Below are positions 59,132 to 64,000 of a stretch of DNA of 64,000 nt, piece by piece (within the stretch, counting starts at the first letter, position 1; each line of letters begins with the position of its first letter). The stretch lies in assembly GCF_020829665.1 (NCBI RefSeq), contig NZ_JAIVFT010000003.1, forward strand, positions 62,001 to 126,000, given 5' to 3'. The stretch comes from Nostoc sp. CHAB 5824. Lineage in GTDB: Bacteria > Cyanobacteriota > Cyanobacteriia > Cyanobacteriales > Nostocaceae. Below the pieces are notes generated by a model. The model saw only the letters and a list, made by a program, of their open reading frames with translations, did not search any database and had not been told where the DNA came from. Position numbers and translations under genes: made by a program.

Positions 59132-59290
59132 TTATTCCTGGCGATCCTTTACTGGCCAGAAACGAACATCATGACCGCAAGGGTCAGGGAAACCTTTATT
59201 TTGCTCGGTTGTCCGCTCACTCCACTCACCAACGTTAGAGCGCACAGCATTCTGTTCTTCAAGAAGGCAGTCCCAATAAAAAAACTTCAC
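59132..59290 (-). CDS. Small unannotated ORF, 52 residues
   Basis: GTG at 59290 (or GTG 59293) gives KFFYWDCLLEEQNAVRSNVG, then EWSERTTEQNKGFPDPCGHD, then VRFWPVKDRQE and TAA at 59132-59134. Charged, aromatic-rich, with two Cys (DCLLE; DPCGHD) and no low complexity, unlike random reading of AT-rich DNA. It is in a different frame from the propeller gene downstream. No clear ribosome site. It may be a conserved small protein or a remnant of a larger one; I cannot name it. Confidence 0.45.
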   Translation of the reverse strand: MKFFYWDCLLEEQNAVRSNVGEWSERTTEQNKGFPDPCGHDVRFWPVKDRQE

Positions 59291-59650
59291 CACCAAGCAT
59301 AAATAAGAGACTGGAAACTAATATTTTTACTCAGCACTGGCTCAATGTCCCGCTACCGCCAACAGTACTCAGCACTTTCAAGCCTGAAGGTAGAAGGGAT
59401 GCAATACTGTGTACAAATTATTTAGCAAATACTTGAAATTAAGTGACCCCTGAACTTCTTTTTTAAGGGAACATTTTAAGTCATCAACTTAGCGCAGTAT
59501 GATTACGTAAAAAGCAATAAATCTTCAAAATTATCATCGTAACTTTTTAACTGCTGCTGGCAGAGTTCGTTTTTGTCTGTGCTGTCAATATGCAAGTAAC
59601 TTTGCCAGCAAATTATGAAAAACTTTTTAAATATTTATGCTTTGACTCAA

Positions 59651-59775
59651 TACAGTTCAGTTAAAGCTTGATCCTCCCTAACCCTCCTTAAAAAGCAGGG
59701 AACTAGAGCAAGCCAATTTATCGAAGGGTTGGGGGGATCTTTCGAGGTCAAATATCACTAACTGAACTAAAAATA
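59651..59775. mobile_element. MITE-like element with CAGTTCAGTTA ends
   Basis: Left end TACAGTTCAGTTAAAGCTTG, right end (minus strand) TTTTAGTTCAGTTAGTG. Inner arms GATCCTCCCTAACCCT and AGGGTTGGGGGGATC pair with mismatches. About 125 bases, non-coding. TACAGTTCAGTTA also occurs at 17024 and, in part, near 18997. Confidence 0.55.
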
Positions 59776-59868
59776 TGGAAACTACTGTAAGCGATTCATC
59801 CCGCATTTATGCAACGCCAGAAAAAGATTTTATGCGTTGATTGTGTACGCAGTTAATAATCACATAAT

Positions 59869-62451
59869 TCACATAATATTTATGGGGTCTACATCAATTG
59901 TCAAACTAACAGAAGGAGGACAGATATCTCGCACTTCTTCCCAATCTGGCAATTGTGGCAATGCATCGGGGGCAAATTTAATCAATATCTGCCAGCGATA
60001 ACGATTAGCTACCCGTAAAATACTTGCTGGTGCTGGGCCTAATATCTCGAATTCTTCTTCTGTACTCAAGGCTGTGGCGATTATTTGCGCGGTATTTTGC
60101 ACTTGAATGGGATCGAGACTACTTAAGCGCAACAAAATTAACCGTCCGTATGGGGGATAATTAAGTGCTTGGCGTTGTTCTAATTCAGCTTGAGAGAAAG
60201 AGTGATAATCGTGCGATCGCACTGCTGCAATTACCTGATGCTCTGTAGTGTAAGTTTGTACAATCACCCTACCAGGATCATCACCTCTACCAGCACGCCC
60301 AGCTACCTGAGTCAAGGTTTGAAATGCCCGTTCACTGGCACGATAATCTGATAAATTTAGCAATCCATCGGCGGCGACAACGCCCACAAGTGTCACCTGC
60401 GGTAAATCCAAACCTTTGGTGAGCATTTGCGTACCTACTAATAAATCTGCTTCGCCGTTAGCAAACTGGGTGAGTAGGGTACGGTGTGAGCCTTTGTTGC
60501 GAGTGGTATCGCTATCAAAACGAATCAAGCGTAACTCTGGGAATTGTCGCGCTAGTTCCTGGGTTACTCGCTGAGTACCGCTACCGAAAAATTTCAAGTA
60601 AGGGGAACTACAATCAGGGCAGAATTTGGGATGCGATCGCGCATAGTTACAATAATGGCAGCGCAATAATTCCGGCGCTTTTTCTTCGGTGTGGTGATAC
60701 GCTAGCGACACATCACAGTGTGGACATTCCAACACATATCCACAACTGCGGCAAGATACAAAAGTACTGTGTCCCCGACGATGGATAAATAAAATTCCCT
60801 GTTGCTTTCTCTCTTGCAACTGTTGCAAAGCTTCTTGCAGCGCTCTACTAAATATAGAACGATTTCCCTGCTGCAACTCTTGCCGCATATCCACTATTTC
60901 CACCGGCGGCAGAGGGCGGGAGTTGATGCGTTCAGGCAGTGAGAGGTAAAGAGTAGAGACGCGATTAATCGCGTCTGTACAAGAGTTAGGAGTTAGGAAT
61001 TCTCCCCCTGCTCCCCCTGCTCCCCTCCTCCCCTGCTCCCTCACGCTTACCCAACTCTCCAACGAAGGGGTAGCAGAACCTAGCACCAACGGGCAAGCTT
61101 CTAACTCTGCTCGCCATTGGGCAACGGTACGGGCGTGGTAGGTAGGTATGGGTGAGTCTTGCTTAAAACTGCTGTCGTGTTCTTCATCTAAAATAATTAA
61201 ACCCAAGTTTGGCAAAGGGGCGAAAACGGCACTGCGCGTACCAATGACAACTTGAGGTTCTCCTGTAAGCATTTGTCGCCAAGTGTCGTAACGTTCACCA
61301 TCGGAGAGGGCGCTGTGATAGACGCTGACTTTATTACCAAAACGGGCGCGAAAACGATCAGTTAGCTGGGGTGTGAGTCCAATTTCTGGAACTAAAACGA
61401 GGGCGGATTTGCCTTGGTTGAGGAGGGGTGCGATCGCTTGCAAATATACTTCTGTTTTTCCTGAACCTGTTACCCCATGCAATAAAACTTCAGCAAATTT
61501 ATCTAGTGTGTGGATTGTCGCTAAGGCGCTAGCTTGGGCAACAGTTAAGGATTTAGCCCCATCGCCTGTTAATGCTGGCCCATGTTCGGTTCGCAATACT
61601 TCCCGTTCTTCGATGACAATGTAACCTTTTTGTGCCAACGTTTTGAGGATAGAAGAACTAGCATTGCAAATTTGCAGTAATTCATTTTGCCACAACTCTC
61701 CATTATGTCGCCGCAACACTTCCAAAATCTCTCGTTGGCGAGTAGTTAAGTCGTGGTCGATTGTACCTGTGAGCGTGACTGCTTTTTGCAACTTTGGTCG
61801 AGTTAGTCGCGGCGGTTCTAAGTAGCTTTCTACCAAACCAAATCGCAGCAACTCCCGAATTCCCCGATAAGCAGATTTGACTTTTTGTTGGAGGTAAACA
61901 AAACTGTAGTTCCCCGCCGGCTGCCCTTGCAAAAGTTCCCAAACTTGCCGCGCAGTTGGAGTCAAAAAAGCTAAAGGATCAGGAGATGCCAGTAAATAAC
62001 TACTTCCCCCTGCCCCTCTGCCTCCAACCAGGCGGATACGACGCTGCGATCGCCCCAGCAACCCTGGTGGCAGAGCAACCCGGATAACTTGAATTAGGGG
62101 CGTATAGTAATATGCAGCGACTCGATTGAGTAATTCCCAATAAGCACTTGGGAAAAATCCAACGCTCACTATATCTTCTACTTCCCGGATTTTTTCTGGT
62201 GGTAAATCGACATTTGGTTGTGCCAGTAACCGAATAGCGATCGCTCCTAATTGTTGTGCCCCAAATGGCACGCTCAAAATATCCCCTGGTTTTATTTCTA
62301 ACTGGGCTGGCAATCGATAAGTAAATAGTCCTGTACTTCCTGGACAGTCTACCAGCACTTCAACCCACCTATTTAGAGTCGCACCTGACTGGTATGATTC
62401 ACTAGTTTCAGCCACCAATAAAGGAGATAAATTTACGTCATTAATATACAT
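59869..62451 (-). CDS. priA: Primosomal protein N' (replication restart helicase PriA)
   Basis: 860 residues. N-terminal DNA-binding domain (VLVDCPGSTGLFTYRLP; VPFGAQQLGAIAI). Helicase motifs: HGVTGSGKTEVYLQAI (Walker A, near 333), LIILDEEHDSSFKQ (DEEH), VLGSATPSLESW and GTQMLTKGLDLPQVTLVGVV AAD. The zinc-binding cysteines are present (CRSCGYVLECPHCDVS; CHCNYARSHPKFCPDC-like order HCDV, CHYCNY, CPDC). Between SLESWVSV and LYLSLPERIN is a repeat-derived insert of about 27 residues carrying TDAINRV, the same peptide as in AnmK; RGAGG-type low complexity also occurs near 155. Confidence 0.94.
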   Translation of the reverse strand: MYINDVNLSPLLVAETSESYQSGATLNRWVEVLVDCPGSTGLFTYRLPAQLEIKPGDILSVPFGAQQLGAIAIRLLAQPNVDLPPEKIREVEDIVSVGFFPSAYWELLNRVAAYYYTPLIQVIRVALPPGLLGRSQRRIRLVGGRGAGGSSYLLASPDPLAFLTPTARQVWELLQGQPAGNYSFVYLQQKVKSAYRGIRELLRFGLVESYLEPPRLTRPKLQKAVTLTGTIDHDLTTRQREILEVLRRHNGELWQNELLQICNASSSILKTLAQKGYIVIEEREVLRTEHGPALTGDGAKSLTVAQASALATIHTLDKFAEVLLHGVTGSGKTEVYLQAIAPLLNQGKSALVLVPEIGLTPQLTDRFRARFGNKVSVYHSALSDGERYDTWRQMLTGEPQVVIGTRSAVFAPLPNLGLIILDEEHDSSFKQDSPIPTYHARTVAQWRAELEACPLVLGSATPSLESWVSVREQGRRGAGGAGGEFLTPNSCTDAINRVSTLYLSLPERINSRPLPPVEIVDMRQELQQGNRSIFSRALQEALQQLQERKQQGILFIHRRGHSTFVSCRSCGYVLECPHCDVSLAYHHTEEKAPELLRCHYCNYARSHPKFCPDCSSPYLKFFGSGTQRVTQELARQFPELRLIRFDSDTTRNKGSHRTLLTQFANGEADLLVGTQMLTKGLDLPQVTLVGVVAADGLLNLSDYRASERAFQTLTQVAGRAGRGDDPGRVIVQTYTTEHQVIAAVRSHDYHSFSQAELEQRQALNYPPYGRLILLRLSSLDPIQVQNTAQIIATALSTEEEFEILGPAPASILRVANRYRWQILIKFAPDALPQLPDWEEVRDICPPSVSLTIDVDPINIM
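60950..61050 (-). repeat. In-frame repeat insertion inside priA
   Basis: Palindrome AGACGCGATTAATCGCGTCT at 60957-60976 followed by GTACAAGAGTTAGG, then CCCCCTGCTCCCCCTGCTCC low-complexity DNA to about 61045. Confidence 0.88.
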
Positions 62452-63249
62452 ATTTCCTGGCTTTATAGTTAGATATTTACCTCACATAGCTGGTCAAAAA
62501 TAACCTAGCTAACTAAAGTCTAGTTTTTTATTTTCTTATAATTAAATGGTATTTCTCAATACTGTTATCCTTCATAATACTTGATAAGTTTCCTCTTATG
62601 TAATCTACTAGACAAATTCGTATCAACTATACATGCAATAAATATTTGGTACCCACTATACAAATAAGAGCATGTCCGCCCTTTCTCCAACAGTTACTCT
62701 ATCTACTAAATAAGGAGTAGCCTTTTTCCGCCTATCGATAGATATTCAACCCTTTCTGTATATGAGATGCTTTTATACAAATAAGAACATCTGTAAATTA
62801 AGCTGCCATTATTATAATTTGTCTCATCTGGGTAACTTGAAATCGGGATTGCATAACCCCAGCACCAAGTTTTAAATTTATCCAGTGACTTCCGACGTCT
62901 AAACATTAAAAATATTTAGAAAAATATATGAAAGTTTAAGAAATTTGGATGGTTAGCTGAGATTTATATGTTTGTTAAGGTTGAGAAAGTTTGAGGGAGA
63001 TTTGACATATTTGGTAATTAAGAAAAAAATGAAGAATATAATCTGTTGGGAGCCTGAGAATAAAGTTTTGTTGGGTGCGAAGGCCAGTTACGTTATAGGT
63101 TGTATCTAACTGTAACTTATAGGTGTTGGGTAGATACCGATTTTTATTCCTGAAAAAAATTAGCATAAGCTATATTTCGCTATATAAACGGGTGCATTCG
63201 TCCCTTAGGGAACACTACCAAGCCTCAAACGAGTAGCTGTAACTAGATT
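62452..63249. other. Intergenic region between priA and the sigma factor
   Basis: About 800 bases, AT-rich. A 66-codon ORF (62706-62906, minus) has a plausible-looking N-terminus (MFRRRKSLDKFKTW) but no supported family, and I leave it uncalled. The sigma-factor promoter should lie in the last 300 bases. Confidence 0.4.
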
Positions 63250-64000
63250 ATGTACCAAGCAAAGCAACAATCCCTAAAGGAAACTATGAATATTGTTGAA
63301 TTGGGAAAAATGGAAATACTGGAGAATACTGCTGATATTGAAGAACCATCACTCGATATTTTAGATGCAGTAGCAGATGAAGAGACTCCAATTGTAGTAG
63401 AAAATCTGGAATCAGACGAACGCGACGGGGATGATATGGCTGCGGCCCGTCCTTCGGGATACAATAAAACCGAGCATGATGATGCTGTCGGCGCGTTTTT
63501 TAAAGAGATGGCGCGTTATCCGCTTCTAAAAGCTGATGAAGAGGTAGAGTTAGCGCGGCGAGTTAGGTTTTTAGAAGAAGTTAGAGAATTACAAGCAGCC
63601 TTACAATTGAAACTGGGGCAGGAACCTAGCAAGGTAGAAGTGGCTTCCGAGCTAGAATTGACTGAAAAGCAATTAGAAAATCGCTTGTATCAAGGTAGAG
63701 TAGCGAAACGCAAAATGATTCGCTCGAACTTGAGATTGGTAGTTTCTATTGCTAAAAGATACCTGAATCGGGGAGTGCCTTTTTTGGATTTAATCCAAGA
63801 AGGAGCGATGGGTTTAAATCGCGCTACAGAAAAGTTTGATCCAGATAAAGGATATAAGTTTTCTACTTACGCCTATTGGTGGATTAGACAAGCGATTACC
63901 AGAGCTATAGCTAATGATGCGCGGACAATCCGGCTACCTATTCATATTGTTGAAAAGCTTAACAAGCTGAAAAAAGCACAACGGGAACTCAAACAAAAAC
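63250..64000 (+). CDS. RNA polymerase sigma-70 family factor, group 2 (partial, cut by window end)
   Basis: 251 codons are visible. The N-terminal ~75 residues are acidic and variable. Then [20 protein letters not shown] (region 1.2-like), [16 protein letters not shown], and region 2: [56 protein letters not shown]. This core identifies a primary-like, non-essential group 2 factor; SigC is my guess, not established. ATG 63250 is the longest start; ATG 63286 follows AAAGGA and is a good alternative. The gene runs past base 64000. Confidence 0.9.
   Translation, partial: MYQAKQQSLKETMNIVELGKMEILENTADIEEPSLDILDAVADEETPIVVENLESDERDGDDMAAARPSGYNKTEHDDAVGAFFKEMARYPLLKADEEVELARRVRFLEEVRELQAALQLKLGQEPSKVEVASELELTEKQLENRLYQGRVAKRKMIRSNLRLVVSIAKRYLNRGVPFLDLIQEGAMGLNRATEKFDPDKGYKFSTYAYWWIRQAITRAIANDARTIRLPIHIVEKLNKLKKAQRELKQK

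Noticed and set aside
62706..62906. 66-codon minus-strand ORF before the sigma factor
   Set aside because: Some basic N-terminal character, but the rest is low-information and has no known relatives that I recognise.

Overview
The window reads as chromosomal DNA of a filamentous, probably heterocyst-forming cyanobacterium of the Nostoc/Anabaena group. Supporting signs are the very frequent HIP1 octamer GCGATCGC, photosystem II genes (psbK, psbM, psbZ), the phycobilisome degradation gene nblA, pxcA, a kdpABGCD-type potassium operon, heptameric short tandem repeats (AGTCATT/AATGACT, AATCCAA, AATTCAA) in many gene flanks, and small palindromic elements typical of these genomes. This is inference from content; no species call is possible.

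Layout. 0-7 kb: a TPR glycosyltransferase, pxcA, a small membrane protein, a PPK2 polyphosphate kinase, miaE, a VOC protein and a PEP-CTERM protein. 7.8-19 kb: a Tat-exported PhoX-like (DUF839) protein, a GNAT, a ComF-like protein, cobS, tgt, psbK, a 2Fe-2S ferredoxin, psbM, a double-UspA protein and a Tat-exported PhoD. 19-27 kb: a two-gene unit of a zinc-ribbon membrane protein and a degenerate ProA paralogue, tRNA-Gly(GCC), psbZ-ribH, a DHH-CBS-tRNA nucleotidyltransferase fusion and a Uma2 protein. 27-40 kb: an ABC-F ATPase, a DUF6825-like protein, an AarF/ABC1 kinase, a PP2C phosphatase, nblA, a Ser/Thr kinase, a GT2 and anmK. 40-53 kb: a PEP-CTERM protein, a folate/biopterin-type transporter, a carotenoid oxygenase, the kdp operon and, divergent from it, a histidine kinase and a NarL-type regulator. 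53-64 kb: a giant RTX/FG-GAP/Calx-beta surface protein, a secreted sugar-dehydrogenase-like propeller, priA, and the start of a group 2 sigma factor cut by the window end.

Functional themes are phosphate handling (PPK2, PhoX-like, PhoD with a possible Pho box), photosystem II small subunits, stress and signalling proteins, and potassium uptake. In the potassium system KdpD keeps only its sensor half, and a separate kinase/regulator pair lies next door.

No CRISPR array, transposase, prophage or biosynthetic cluster was seen. The most unusual features are repeats translated in frame inside genes (anmK, priA, the tRNA nucleotidyltransferase and the ABC-F gene), a second copy of the priA 3' end lying 2.8 kb from priA, a ProA paralogue without its catalytic cysteine, two gene remnants in intergenic DNA, and an uncalled 52-residue ORF.
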